A DNA stretch of 64,000 bases. Origin: Aphelenchoides besseyi (taxonomy: Eukaryota > Nematoda > Chromadorea > Rhabditida > Aphelenchoididae). The notes under the pieces are model-generated. The model worked only from the letters and a program-made list of their open reading frames with translations, searched no databases and was not told where the DNA came from. Location: NCBI GenBank assembly GCA_024699855.1, contig JAMPIQ010000001.1:10354001-10418000 (forward strand), read 5' to 3'. Positions 25,362 to 37,680 of this stretch are shown in pieces. The position numbers and the translations under genes were made by a program. Within the stretch, counting starts at the first letter, position 1. Every line of letters begins with the position of its first letter.

Positions 25362-25369
25362 TATATAAA
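25362..25369 (+). promoter_or_regulatory. TATA box of the MsrB-like gene
   Basis: TATATAAA lies 29 bp upstream of the chosen ATG at 25398, which implies a very short 5' UTR and helps decide the start over an upstream in-frame Met. Confidence 0.5.
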
Positions 25370-25397
25370 AGAGTACAGAAAGTCGAGAACTGCCAAA

Positions 25398-26007
25398 ATG
25401 TCTTCTCAAGTTCCATTGTTCAAGAAGTTAACCGAGAGCTTAGCTGAGCATCGTCGTGCGGTATTCCGCGATTTGTGCAATCGTTTCGGCGGCCCGGATT
25501 TGATTCCTGAGGATGCTTGGAAAGAACAACTTCTATCGGCCCAAGATTTTCGCATCTGTAGTCTTGGTAGTCTGGAGTCTAATAGAACAAGAAACTTTCT
25601 CAAAAACTGGAGACCCGGCAGCTACTTTTGTCTGTGCTGTGGTACTGCACTCTTTGAGTAAGCACGTTTGAAACTGACGATTAATAAGAGAAATTTCTAG
25701 TTCGAATGACAGGTACGGTACTCACGGATGGCTCAATTTTTCGCGATCAATTGGTCGTGTGGAACGGGTGACTAAGAACTGTGATGGTTTTAAACGAGTG
25801 GAAGTCAAATGCAAAGAATGTCACAGTCATCTCGGACTCATTTGCCCGGACAGCGTGTCGGAAACAGGCGAACGATTTACCATAAATTCGGCGGCCCTCG
25901 ATTTCGAGATTGAGAAGTTCGATGCTGCTCTTCGAAAATACACACCTCAAAGCTCTCATTTGTTTCAAACATGTAGATTACAAATAAGAACATCAACATT
26001 TCATTAA
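25398..26007 (+). CDS. MsrB-like (SelR fold) protein lacking the catalytic Cys
   Basis: Exons 25398-25657 and 25701-26007 (43-nt intron). About 188 aa. The SelR/MsrB domain is clear from residue 74: GSYFCLCCGTALF (zinc Cys78, Cys81), GTHGWLNFSRSIG, VEVKCKECHSHLG (zinc Cys124, Cys127) and GERFTINSAALDF. In active MsrB enzymes the last motif is RxCxN, with Cys or Sec reducing methionine-R-sulfoxide; here it is Thr147 (codon ACC). The active-site His after HLG is Leu133. Zinc ligands are intact, so the fold is probably kept while the reductase chemistry is lost. The 70-residue N-terminal extension is unusual. The stop codon overlaps that of the convergent nuclear receptor gene. Confidence 0.85.
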
Positions 26008-27441
26008 CCACGCATTGTACGTAAGATAAAAAAGTCGTGAGTGAGAGTTCCTTTAAGGTCCGAGTTGAACAAAGTCGCTGCGATCATCTGATTGTCACGA
26101 ATAGCCACTTGATTCTCAATAATCGGTATAAAACTGAGAATGTCGGTTAGACGTTGAAGAGCGTATGTTCGCTCGTACTTCGAACAGAGGTATTGAATCA
26201 AAAGTGATTGATAGTACGATTGTGCTGTGCGAACGATTTCACGTGCTTCTTGACTCAACTTTTGGGTTTGTACAAAGAAAGATATGAGCCTAAGAAGAAC
26301 GAATTCGTCGTCGGTCAACTGAAGATCTCGCATTGGTCCGACAAACGTATCGTATGTCATAACCGCTGATTGTACAGAGTCAGAAAGCGTTCTAAAAGAA
26401 ATCCCTTTTTTTGACGTCTTCTTCTTGAACTAACTTGTCGCCAATACACAAAGTCCTGAACCTTACGAGCTCTTCGATCTCTAGTGGCATGTAACCGCCG
26501 CCTGTAGTCAGAACGCACCTCTTCTTTGCGTATTTGAATGTTCGATGCATTGCGGTTAGACCGCAAAATGTCATGGCTCTACTGACCAAAAGTCTCAATT
26601 TGTCTTCCGGCTCCATAAGTTGCAGCTCGGGAATATGCGATGACAAATCAATATAGTGGACTATTGTACGACAGAAAACTTTTCCAATTGACTCGGATGT
26701 TACCCAATGGTTCGGTTGCCATAAGATTTTGGTCCGGCTCGACAAGCGTCTTGGAGAGATCATGAAAGCTTCTTGAATGGACAAATTGATATTATAGTCT
26801 TTGAAATGGCTCGTATGACTGAGTCCTGTGTCATAGTACTCGTCTACAAAACGATCGACTTCGTTGAAATATTTGAGTAGAGAACGAAAGTCGTTTGTTG
26901 ACGGTAATTCCAACGGGGACTTGTAAGCGAGTGGTCCTTCATACGGAAAATTCTGAACGTTGAGCTCAATGTTTCTAAACAAGTGATTGCTTACGAGAGT
27001 TTTGTTCACTTCCACCAACGAGAATCGATTTGCTATCTCCATTGAATCAACAGAAGAGTGGGGACTAAACGATTCGTTAGACGAAAACGATTGTTCCGAT
27101 CGCCTGACATTTGGTGGTGGTTTTCGATCCGATTGGACAACTGAAAGCCGTTGACTACTTTCTTCATTTTCACTCACGTTTCGGATCCATTTGCGTTGCA
27201 AAGCAACGATTCAAACGACAAGCTTTACAGCATTGTCTTCCCGATCCAACGATCTCGCAGTCGTTGTTTTTGTCGCATTTGTACTTGGCATTCGACTTGA
27301 GAGTTCGCCGAAAGAATGTTTTGCAACGTCTGAAATAAACGTTGACAGAATCGAGCCCACTCAAACTCACAAACAACATCGACCTCCGTAGTGAATCGAC
27401 GCCTTTTCATTGTTGCAAATTTGACATCCTCTGGACTCCAT
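26004..27441 (-). CDS. Nuclear hormone receptor (nematode divergent NHR)
   Basis: ATG 27441 starts MESRGCQICNNEKASIHYGG. A 42-nt intron splits the first zinc finger; the second half reads RCCLRCKTFFRRTLKSNAKY, then DCEIVGSGRQCCKACRLNRC. Together these give the eight zinc Cys, with an atypical P-box (CLRCKTFF instead of CEGCKGFF). A Ser-rich hinge follows (about 27150-27050). A ligand-binding-type helical domain occupies 27000-26004 (IGKVFCRTIVHYIDLSSHIP, EDKLRLLVSRAMTFCGL, DDEFVLLRLISFF). I see no typical AF-2 helix; the protein ends LRTMRG. This fits the expanded supplementary NHRs of nematodes. Ligand and targets unknown. Confidence 0.9.
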
Positions 27442-28279
27442 GGTTAAACGAAATCAAAGAAAGTCGTCGTAATGAGTGAAGACGTTAACTCAAGTGTCGG
27501 TTGAACAAACAAAAAATTTCGCTCTTTTTCCGACTTGACGGCGCGCTGGAAAGTGGAACGATAAGACGTTCCGCTAATCGTTACTTTTCGTTTTGGAAGC
27601 GAAAGGCTGTAATCGACTTATAGAGCCCAAAACGTTTTCAGTTTAAAGTGCAAATACCAGTCGCGTATGTCGCTAATTCTGATTTCGAAATCAAGGATCG
27701 TAATCTAAACTTCTGGTTAAAAGAAGTGAACTTTCTGTTGAATTAAAAAACTTATTGAATTGCATTATGTTTACAAATCATAAGATAACACGTAGATTCT
27801 TAATGTTTAATTTAAACATGGATCTGAAATCAAAAGCTCAATTAACCCGATCGTTTCCAAGATTTTATGCTCATTCAATCGATGCCTATTAGATGCTTCC
27901 GGATAACCACTAAAAACAACTAGTATCTCCAAATGACTTCGATAGTTTAAATGCTGGTCAATGATCTGAAGCAAAACCACAGTATACGATTTCACAATAG
28001 ATCGAAAAACATGAGGGCGTCAACGAGTGGAAGCTTATCCTTGACGTTTTTACTATAAAACAAACAACCGTAGTTTATGTTACTATTTCATAGACAGGTT
28101 TCAACAATTGGCTTCTCCTTGAGTTTGAATCTGATCAACACACCCATGGATTGGTTGCGATCATTCCAAAAATCAAATATGAGCCAAGGAAATAGGTGCG
28201 TTGAGGATTAATGATAGGAAGTGATGAGCCAAGAAACTCTCTTGAACTTTAAATCCAAACGTCTTCACTCGCAATTGAA
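27442..28279. other. Intergenic, divergent promoter region
   Basis: About 840 bp between the nuclear receptor start (-) and the adhesion GPCR start (+). It must carry both promoters. No ORF or RNA gene recognised. Confidence 0.5.
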
Positions 28280-31200
28280 ATGCGGTCACAGCTGTTGATG
28301 CTTTTGCTTTCGCTACTATTTCTTTCGATTAACGGCGATAAACCTCAGGTCGGATGCAGAGATGTTCAAATTGAAGGAATGAAAGGACTAAGTTCCACAT
28401 ATGCGCAGTTTCAATTGAAGTTGGATAGTGAGTTTGTGACGCCAACAGACGATCAGAATTCGTTTGTCTTTGACGACTCCACTAATCAGTTTTACAAGTT
28501 GACTTATGGACCAGTAGACCGGCAGATTCAATCGAAACCGTAGGTTACAATCGCGCAGAAATCATTTGTTTAAACTTTAGAGCAACTCAAAACACGGACA
28601 GATTGAAGTTCATCATTGCGAAGGCTCAAGACGACGAAGTCAAAAATGTGTTCAAAGGAAACTTTCTCATCAAAAACTTTGATGTCAGTTCTCCCGTTCA
28701 GTTCCAGAATGCATTTTGTGTTGTAAGTGAAAGTTTTCTGGATTGCACGTGCTGTGAAGACTACCAACGAGCAAATGTCAAGAACACTCCACAATGTCTG
28801 TTGAACTTTCATGAGTCAATAACGAATGTTTAGGTCAGTCGTATGAGTCGTTAAATCAAATAGACTTTCACACTTCTACGTACGTATTAGAGATCGGATC
28901 AATATACGGGAGCGGAACGGCGTGGACGTCAGACGAAAAGAACGAGATTTCCTTCAAATTCTACGAACTTGAATTCCTTTCGGACACACGTCCATTCACG
29001 CACATAAGCTTCTACAATACGACAAATGTTGTTTTTAAAACATAGTTGGTTTTCGAAGAATTACGCGATTAAATCTTCTATTTTCAGTGACTGTGCTATC
29101 GACGATCTACTGATGGCTGGTTGTAAAGTTGAGTTATCTGCAGATACGCAAAAAGTGAGCTTAAATGCTGCAAAAGAATCTCAAGGTAGGAACAAATATA
29201 CGACAATGAAACGTTCGGATTGGTTAGACCCAGGTAATGCAATCGTGTTCTTGGAAATTCAAAAGTACAAAATCAAAAAACTCGATGAATGCATGGATAA
29301 TTCTTCGCCAGCTCAAATCCAATACATTTGTCTGTGTCCACATGGTCAGCCGATGATCTCGAAATGTCAAACAAGTAAGTCAATTGATGGGTTCTTGTTT
29401 AATAAGTTTGCTTGTAGATGTTTTTAGTTGTACTCGTGTCCCAAATTTAAATCCACAGGCAGCAGTAGATGGACAATACTACAAGTAATTGTTTGTAGTG
29501 TTTTAAAATTGTTTATCGATTTTGTAGAGCGGCAGCATTTTATTTAAAAGGCTCCATACCTAGTAATATTCAAGATCAGTATCATTACATGTCTGCATCC
29601 CGCAACGGTATAACATACAAGTTGATGCTTAAAACTACAACGGGTTATTCAACATATCCAAAGTTTTAGCTGCTTTAGAAGTGTTCTAATTGCTTAATTT
29701 CAGACGTGGAGGTGTGCTCGATGTCGTGATCAAATACTCGGAAACTCAACAACGATCAACTAATACCATAAAAACGAATTTTAATCTGGAAAAGAATGTC
29801 GTTACCTTTCAACCCACGTTTTGTGTGCAGAAAACCAATGACGAGATGGTTTGCGTGTGTTGTAATGCAAGCTCTAATGATGAATTTTGTAAGTTTATAA
29901 TTGTAATCACTGTTGAAGCCTCTACAGGTACTACTATTCCGGCTGTCGATATGCATTTTCACGGGGTGGCCAGCTCGTTGGGGCATGTTCGAGCAACGGC
30001 AAGATCATGGGTCTCAGAATACAAAAATACTCAAAAAATGAATTTATATATCAATCAAATGGGACCGTCATTTCCGGACATAACTCCAACTGCATATTAT
30101 ATGTTTGGTGATGCAGAGCCGCCTGTCGAAAAAACCAAGTATGCATAAGAAAATATTGTTGATTACAGTTGATTGTAGTCCATGTCACGTTAATGACCGG
30201 TGCTCTTTTGATATTCATACCAATTCGCAGAAAGGGATTCTCAAAATGCGTAGGTTTCATGAACGAAACAAGAACTCACAATTATTTCAAGACGACAATG
30301 TTGTAATGGAAGTACCCATAGCTAACAATGTCATCGATATGAATACTAATGATCCCGTATGTCATGAAGTTCAAAACTTATCGGACGATTGGAAAGCGTG
30401 TATGTGTCCAATTGGAGTAGCAATGAGTTCATCGACATGTCATCTTTCGCGTACGTTTTTAACTGTATATTAAGAGGATCCATTTTAAGTACCCAAGCCA
30501 TGTTCTCTTGCAATTCCATCAGCCGGTCGAAAGGTCGCAACAATCAGTTTTAGAGATCCTGCGTTTAGCGGTATTCCAGTCAACGGCAAAGTTCAACGCA
30601 AATATTTGACTGATACATCAACTAAAACAGAACGCTATTTCACATTGACTTACGAACAAATTCAAGGATTTGCAACGAAACGACCGTAAGTAGCTGTAAC
30701 TTAGTATTTCATCATTTTAATCTTTAGATCACTTCCTTCCGCATTTTTGATGAACATCACAGTCGGTGATCTGCAAACAGCAAGCCAACCGCCTGATTCG
30801 ATTTCTGGAACTGTCGAATTTGAAGTCGATTCAAATGATTGGTTCATTTTCGAAAATGCATTTTGCACCGTAGATCACGGGACAGTTGAATGTTCATGTT
30901 GTGATACAAATACCATCGATGGATTGTGTGCAAAGATAAAAAGCTTATCTCAAGCCGACTATATCTTTTCAACAATTATCGATAATGTCGGACTGATCAC
31001 CGGGAGTGGGGTAATTCGTCTTGATGCTCAGAAGTTGATGCTCGAAGGTCACACGCTGAATGCGATGTTCAATGTTCCGTTTGTGATTGTTTTGTCTACT
31101 TTAATAAGTGGAACAACAAAGAAGTTAACGTACGTTTGAAATCAAAATTTTCTAATAACATGATAGTGAATGCAACGATTGGACGAGCTGTCAAGTTGCA

Positions 31201-34128
31201 ATGACGATCGACGATCTTTCTTCGGAGGCAATTTTGTTGCAATTGAAGTTAGAAGGAAAGACAAGTGAGTAGCACAGAATTTAAACGTTCTCAAACATTC
31301 GTTGTAGCATTGAACACCTTAACAACTATAGAACTGGACAACAGAAAAATCAAGGTCGATGATTACCAATGCCTGACTTATGATGATTTGGGACAACAAA
31401 CTCATGGTTGTGTTTGCAAAAGTGGACAGCTAAAAGACTCTAACTGTCCATCAATAAGTAAGTACTGTCTAACAGATCATTTAATCGCTTGTTTAGATAC
31501 AATTGATTGTAAGAATGGAAAAGTGAATGGCGAATCGGTTGACGGAGTTGTTAGTTCTTCTCCAGCGGTTTCAATTCAAACAACTTTGGAATTTAAAATC
31601 CCAGCTGACGATGTTGAAGTGATGATCGAAAACTTGCAAGGCACAAATAACGTTTCTTATTCACTATTGTACTCAAAACTAAAAGACATGTAACAACACA
31701 TGTTGTATATGACGATCGTGTATTGTTTAGAAATGACGATCAATTTGCAATGAAATTGAAAATTGGACCTCTGAAATTGTCGTCACCGATATCTCAAAAT
31801 GGACAAATCGAATTGAATTTCGATTTGAACAATGAAGGAGCTATAATTTCAGAAGCTTATTGTCAACAAAAGAGCGCGTACAAATTCGACTGTTTCTGTT
31901 CATTCCAAGGTTAGATTAAAATGAAATGAATCTGAAGCTCTGATCTTTAGATTTGACATTAAGCTCAATTTCATCAACAACACCATCGACCGGTAAAAAG
32001 AAAGGTTCGTGTGCTAGAACTACAAAGTCGAGTGATTTCTGTGACATTGATCCGGTAAGCAATTCCCCAACAACTTTGTATTGGGTTTCAGAAAGATGAC
32101 ATGAATATCACGAACATTGACCAATACGTTAATAAGACACAAGCGAAGATCGAAGAGAAAATTCTATCGGAATCTGTGACAGCCGATGATTTGCAAGTCG
32201 TGAGTGAACTGCTGATGAAAATGGCGGGCGTTGAAGACACAAATACTGAACAGCGAAAGAGCGTTTTAAGTATCGTTAACAGCGCTCTAAACGCCCAACC
32301 AACGACCTTTGTAGAAAGCAGTCAAGAAACCAAGAACCGGTTAGAATCGAATCTGAAATGAACTAATGTTGCGGTTTAGGTTTTTGAAGTCGATCAATAC
32401 TATCGCAGAATCAAGTACCACTGACTTGGAGTATTTGGACGGCACACAGTTTGGACTTCACAAGACGACGGTTAACTGCACAGAGAAGAGCGATGGTTGG
32501 ACGGGAATAATAGATGATGGCGAGAAGTTTAAGAAAGCGGAGAAAACAGACAAACAACTGGCTTCCATTGAGTTGGATAAGTTAAAGTTATGCAACGAAA
32601 CTAATAATCAATCACGAGCCGTTTACTTTGTCATCTTCCGCAATTCGAAACTTTTTACGCAATCGAATGAGGAAAGAGTGCAATCATTTGCAGTACGTGG
32701 ACATAAAGCGACATCAACGTTTGATCGATGTAAAATAGACTTTCACGAAACTAACGGTCTCGTATTGACAAGTGTGATACTGAACGGCTACCAAACTGGA
32801 AGTGTGAATGCAAGAATGAAGTTCAAGAAAGACCAGAACACGTCAAATTTGCCATCTCACAGCAACTTGGCGGTCACGTGGTGGGATCAAAGCAAATGGT
32901 CGACAGAACGACAATGCAAAATGCACGAAGAGAACGGCGAGTTTGTCGCTCATTGCGATCATTTGACGAATTTTGCTCTTTTGATCGTGAGTTGTGGTCT
33001 TGAAGGCTTTCGATTGATCTTAACTGTTTAGCAAAGAAGTTCAACAGACCCAATGCTTTGCAGCACATTTTTGGACAAGTTGTCATTTTGGCTTTTGCTC
33101 GCTTCGGTCACTTGTCTGTGCATTCTGTTCACAATCTATTTGACTCGTGTAGTTCCGGTGGTCAAAGACAATATTTTGATACGAATGCTGAACAACACAT
33201 ATCGACCGACAGCTGATTCTTTCATCGTCTTTTATGTTTGTGTTATGCTCCTTTTCTATTTGATTTTTATCGTTCTAATCGACCAATCAACCACCGGCTC
33301 GCGGCTTGTCTGCAAGTTGACTGCTGCAGTTCTGTACGATTTGTTTTTGACGTATGCTTATGAGCTTTTCATAGTAATCTCGAGATTTAGAGCGTTGATT
33401 GTCAATATCTTTCAAGCTTGGAATATGATTAGAGTTTGTGCGTGGTCTTCAAGGATGGAGTTTGTTTTGGGGATTATGACTTGGCGATTGATTGTATTTC
33501 CCGTGGCTTTTGGTGATTGAAAGAAAGTGAAGATTTTTTAATCCCGTGTTCTAGGTTTTCCGATTGTTGTTTGTGTGACTGTCTGGTTCGTTGATCACGA
33601 CTTTTTTTATCGTGGCGATGAATAGTAAGCAGAAGATTATAGATCTATCTTAACCGCTTGATTTCAGTTGTTGGGTTCAACCAAAAAGCGTTATTTTTGC
33701 GGTCTTAATTCCCGTATCGGTCATGTTGATTAACTCGGCAGTTACTTTTGTAATCTTCTGTTTTCGAATGTTTCCGAGCTGCTTCCGTCTCTGTGGTTCG
33801 GCCTCCACGGCCGTTCGTTTGAGCACTGGAACTTCGAAACACAAAATTCGAGAAGCACTTCAACTTCTCATCGCTGTTTTGTTCGCTCAATTCCTTCTAG
33901 GGTTTCCGTGGGTATGTTCGAGTCAATGGATCTAATCAAGATCATTAGCTTTTACAATATCCGGCGATGTTCAGCTCGAAGATCACCGTTTGGCACTACT
34001 TGTTTGCGATGTTAAATGGTTCCAACGGTATTATTTTGTTGTTCATGTACATTTGTGGTCGGACGATGGCTTTCTACGAAAGCAGCGTTGTCAGCAACAG
34101 CAGATTAACAGATTCAACGATGAACTAA
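28280..34128 (+). CDS. Adhesion-type GPCR (GPS motif, 7TM) with repeated Cys-rich ectodomain
   Basis: ATG 28280 gives a signal peptide (MRSQLLMLLLSLLFLSINGD). The ectodomain uses many small exons and repeats two Cys motifs: FxNAFC followed by CxCC (FQNAFCVV/CTCC at 28700; FQPTFCVQ/CVCC at 29810; FENAFCTV/CSCC at 30850; SEAYCQQ/CFC at 31850) and a C-x-CxxG motif (CLCPHGQP, CMCPIGVA, CVCKSGQL). A GAIN-like region (32100-32870) precedes a GPS: TWWDQSKWS and FVAHCDHLTNFALLI, with cleavage expected at HL/T. The first GPS Cys is missing. Seven helices follow: TM1 LSFWLLLASVTCLCILF, TM2 FIVFYVCVMLLFYLIF, TM3 starting VCKLTAAVLYDLFLTYA, TM4 near 33500, TM5 after the ECL2 motif YCWVQP, TM6 LQLLIAVLFAQFLLGFPW, TM7 HYLFAMLNGSNGIILLFMY. 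Ligand unknown. Confidence 0.85.
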
Positions 34129-34788
34129 TGCATCTGCTTGTACTTGAATTAAACAATAAATGTATTTGGTTTTTAATAAACGATCCGATCGAGTTTCAGT
34201 GAACGCACGATGGTCTTCAGTTAAGAAAAGGTTGGCGTTACTTGCTTTACCTCGTGGTAATGTCAAACATAGAGCAGCAAAGCTCTGACCCATCCTTCAC
34301 TTGCTACGTACTAAACGATCTATTTGGTAGTGTAGTTGTAGACTGAAGTTTCAACTATGGACCAAAAAATTTCTTGTGATGATTCGAATGTCGCTGTTTG
34401 GAGGATCAACAATTTTTCTGGATGTGTAGTTCAGATCGAAGATAGTTGGATAAGTGGAGTTTATGCTATGGAACATCCGGAACATGGACGCATCGAGTTT
34501 TATCTGGAGCTAACACCAAAAGATGAAAACGGCAATTATTCTAAATTCGGTTTATGCTTTTCCAAAGCGCCATTGGGTTTTCCTTTAGAATTTCAGTGTG
34601 TTGTTTGGATCGAAAAGATTAATGAAAAGCAGACGTGAAGTAAAAGTGAGTTTAAAAACGTTGTCCACTGATGTCATTAACCTTAGCGGCGGTTATGGAT
34701 ATCAGCAGAACAGCGAGGGCAAGTTCCGTTTAGTTTTTGTCGTATGAAGAAATCGACAAATTCGCTGATTACTCGCCTATTCTCCTAT

Positions 34789-34794
34789 GCTGCC
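34789..34794. repeat. Target-site duplication, left copy
   Basis: GCTGCC directly before the left inverted repeat; identical to 44582-44587. In the ancestral MATH gene it encodes part of the codons for CCR. Confidence 0.9.
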
Positions 34795-34953
34795 AGTAGT
34801 ATGTGGTGCCAGAAGAGTCACAAAATCAATAAAAATCCCATAAATCATTCTGCGCTTAAACCTGTCACTTTTTGCTTATATCCATCAAAAATCGTCAGGT
34901 ATAGCCCATATAAGGATTTTTTGTACAAAAATACAGTAACCGTACAAAAAACA
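34795..34953 (+). repeat. Left terminal inverted repeat
   Basis: About 157 bp matching the reverse complement of 44425-44581. The first 112 or so bases are identical; the rest has only single-base differences and small indels. Similarity fades after the ACCGTACAAAAAACA region. Confidence 0.9.
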
Positions 34954-35147
34954 GGTATTGACCATAAATAGAAAAATGCCGCCAAAAGACGCGCGACGTC
35001 GCGTAATCACATGCACAGGTAATGCATGAAAATACAAAAATCTCCGATTCGCACAAAATTGGTATTAATCGTCTCCAAATAACGCTAGGAGCTTAGAAAT
35101 CACATTTTCAACACTGATTACCTGTTAACAGGTAATGACCATAAAAT
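34951..35147 (+). repeat. Subterminal repeats and 20-bp palindrome of the TIR element
   Basis: ACAGGTAATGACCATAAAAT at 35128-35147 recurs imperfectly at 34951-34969 (ACAGGTATTGACCATAAAT) and 35015-35033 (ACAGGTAATGCATGAAAAT). A perfect palindrome, ATTACCTGTT/AACAGGTAAT, spans 35117-35136. Such subterminal repeats often bind transposase; that role is inference. Confidence 0.6.
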
Positions 35148-35261
35148 GGAAACTCGCGCACAACAAAAATCAACATCACTTGTCGTTTCGGATAACTGGA
35201 ACCTCAAATCCCGCCGAAATCCACAGTACCATGTAATCGAGAACTAATCTCGAATTCGTTT

Positions 35262-35552
35262 GTAGGTAATCTGAACTGTTGCTGTTCAGCTGTGAACGCA
35301 ACTTCATGAAACAGCTACGTGGTTCTTCGGAGGCCGAGTGTGTGAACGGCGAATGGAAACCACCGATTTCGCATTGTATTAGACGCAGTAAAGGCAACAC
35401 GCACGACGAGCAAAAGCCTCTGGACTTTTATTTGCATTTTCGTTGTTTTGGCCGTCGGCTTTTATTTCGCTGAAAGGCTGCAAAATTGGCGTCTGATGGC
35501 ACGCAAATTCGTTGGCAATTGCACGGCGAATATTCATAAAATCGGACACTAA
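35262..35552 (+). pseudogene. Sushi (CCP) module plus transmembrane tail, captured fragment
   Basis: 35280-35380 encodes the second half of a sushi domain (LFSCERNF, SSEAECVNGEWKPPISHC: Cys, Trp and final Cys spacing as in CCP modules). A second frame, one base off, encodes a single transmembrane helix (LWTFICIFVVLAVGFYFAERL) and a basic tail ending at TAA 35550-35552. The frame change between them is either a lost intron border or decay. No upstream exon with a signal peptide is visible in the element, so this is a 3' gene fragment. Confidence 0.5.
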
Positions 35553-35711
35553 TTTCCGTGTGGAGGATTCGCAAATTTTGGAAACTTCGTCGAGGTCGTT
35601 CGAGAGATTGGCGGCAGAGAAACTCGTGAAGAGCGAACAAATTTAACGACCGACCGCTACGACAACAAATGTAAACTGACGGTGAAGTAAATTGCGTCTA
35701 GAAATGAACGA

Positions 35712-36915
35712 ATGTTGAGCGCGTTGTGCGAATTGCGCAACAACAAAGGCACTGGCAAGCAGGTGTTGACCAGTGGTTTTGCCGACGATCAAAAGAAACT
35801 GCAGCTGCGGAACAAAAAACATTCAAGTGTCTTCTCTGATAGAAAGATCACTTGTTGTTGTTGCGTTGCAACGAAAAGATGTTCACTGACGATTCTTGTA
35901 GAAAAATCTGCCGCGGCCTTAAAATGCCTTTTCACTTTTCCTCCGACCGTTTATAATAACCGGAGACACAGCCTCGGAAGTAAGTGACACCAAATTCAAG
36001 TTCATGAATTCAAAAGGCAAAGAAATGAACAAAATCGCGGCTGTGCTAATATATGAAGGAAGAGGAAGAGCAATTTTGGACTACAGACAAATTGCTCTTC
36101 AAATTGAAGACACTGAAGGGCCAATAATCGCGTTGAGCGGAAGTTCGCTGTCTTCCAAACTTCGTAATTTGGCAAAGGCAATCTCCATCAAATACGACGC
36201 AAAGATTGTAATGTGCACCGACGGGGATGTCACCGGTCTTCAAACGATCCGGGCGTTGGCGGATCATTACTTCAAGGGATTCAAACCTAATGATGATGCA
36301 GACGTCCCATTCGAACCTGTCGATCCAGATGCCCTACCAGATGATGAAACCTCAAAAGATGTTCCAGACACTTCCAACGACGATTTTGACCCGAAGAAGT
36401 TTTCCGTTGCATTTCTGTGGCCATCACTTGTGCTACATAATTGGATAGATGTGTTCTTCCCGCCGTTGCGACAAGAATACTGTCAATGGTGGAATAGGGA
36501 GGTTCTAACAAAACCAGAGAATACATTGTCCAATCTGATGAATAATATGGAATTAACCAGGTACAACCAATGGCAACCAGGAAAAGACCCACTGGATATA
36601 AAACAATCGGATGGAAGAACACCAGTTTATTCTGACTGGCAACGACGTTACTTTCGCGGCTATCTTGCTGGAATCGACAAGATAACAAAACTTCTACGAA
36701 GGAGGAGGGACGAACTCAACGAAGAACAACGAAAGTTCTACAAGCGGCTCCAGTTCGAATACTGTGTGGCGCTCACCGAGTGCACCTTCATGCACAGCTA
36801 CGATCTACCAATAACGCGCCGCACATCGCTTGTAATTGACGCAATACACGGAAAAGACTACTGGAATTATCCATTGCCTGATGTCCCCCAATGCAAAACT
36901 TATTTACAACCGTAA
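35712..36915 (+). pseudogene. Topoisomerase II-like TOPRIM/winged-helix segment, diverged
   Basis: Exon 35712-35983 ends with CSLTILVEKSAAALKCLF, which aligns with the EGDSA motif region of type IIA topoisomerases (CTLILTEGDSAKTLAVSGL). A short intron leads to 36022-36915. There KIVMCTDGDVTGLQ matches the TOPRIM DxDxD site (TDQDQDG), followed by FLWPSLV and RRYFRGYLAGI, in the order of TopoII's FNWPSLL and KYYKGLG. The motif Gly-Asp after the first Glu is lost and the third Asp is Thr, so Mg2+-dependent strand cleavage is unlikely. The 894-bp ORF is uninterrupted, which could mean use or recent capture. ATPase and catalytic Tyr parts are absent. Confidence 0.5.
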
Positions 36916-37569
36916 CTTTGTGTAACATCTCATAAAAGGGTTGGATAAGTGCATCTAGTTTTTTCTTTGTCGTTTCTTTATTAATTATCGTCGTAAATTC
37001 TCCTTTTTTCTTCGAATTGTTTATGTTCTACAAGTTGTCTGGTTTTGTTTAAAATTAATTACAGTTATTTAATGAAATTTGTCACGATTTAAACCGTCTA
37101 AACCGCGGTCTCTTTATCTTCTATCGCTGTGAGCAAATAAATGAATGAATCAATCAATGAGTATTTAATGATCAATAAAAGAAATCTCGCAATCGATAGA
37201 CTAGCACACCAAAGTCCGCTGTTCGAAGGCGCTTTTTTGCGGACACCACTTTTGTGTAACTTTTTCACACCTCTTGGTGTGTCTAGTGATTGGAGACGTT
37301 TTTTCGCTCAATCTTGCCGGTATTCGGCTCAAAATTCAGTTTTGTGAGGCAGCCGTCGACTTTCGAAGTGTCGACCGAAGATTTTGGACCGCGGAAAGAA
37401 CCATCGATCGAGTGTTAGTTCGTTTTCTTCGCGTGTTTGTCGGCATTGTTTACAAGGCGCTTAAATATTGTGAGAACAATTCCATCGTATCCCTCACTTG
37501 TTTTTCTGTTTTTGTCATTACCTGCGCCAACTTCTAATTTCCGGTTGTTTCTTGAAGATCACCTCTACG

Positions 37570-37680
37570 TGTTGGCGCGAAAACTCCGGCTTACGTGTTA
37601 TGTCGTGAACTTTTTATTTGCAGCCCATCTGTTTCATCCCAAACTCGCCACCAAAATGAACAGCAACGTCCGAGACAACA
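37570..37680 (+). repeat. Direct repeat inside the element, copy 1
   Basis: About 110 bp (GTGTTGGCGCGAAAACTCCG onward, through an ATG-containing exon start) repeated at 41479-41590 with few differences. It spans an acceptor-like TTTATTTGCAG and the first codons of two different downstream genes. Confidence 0.8.
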
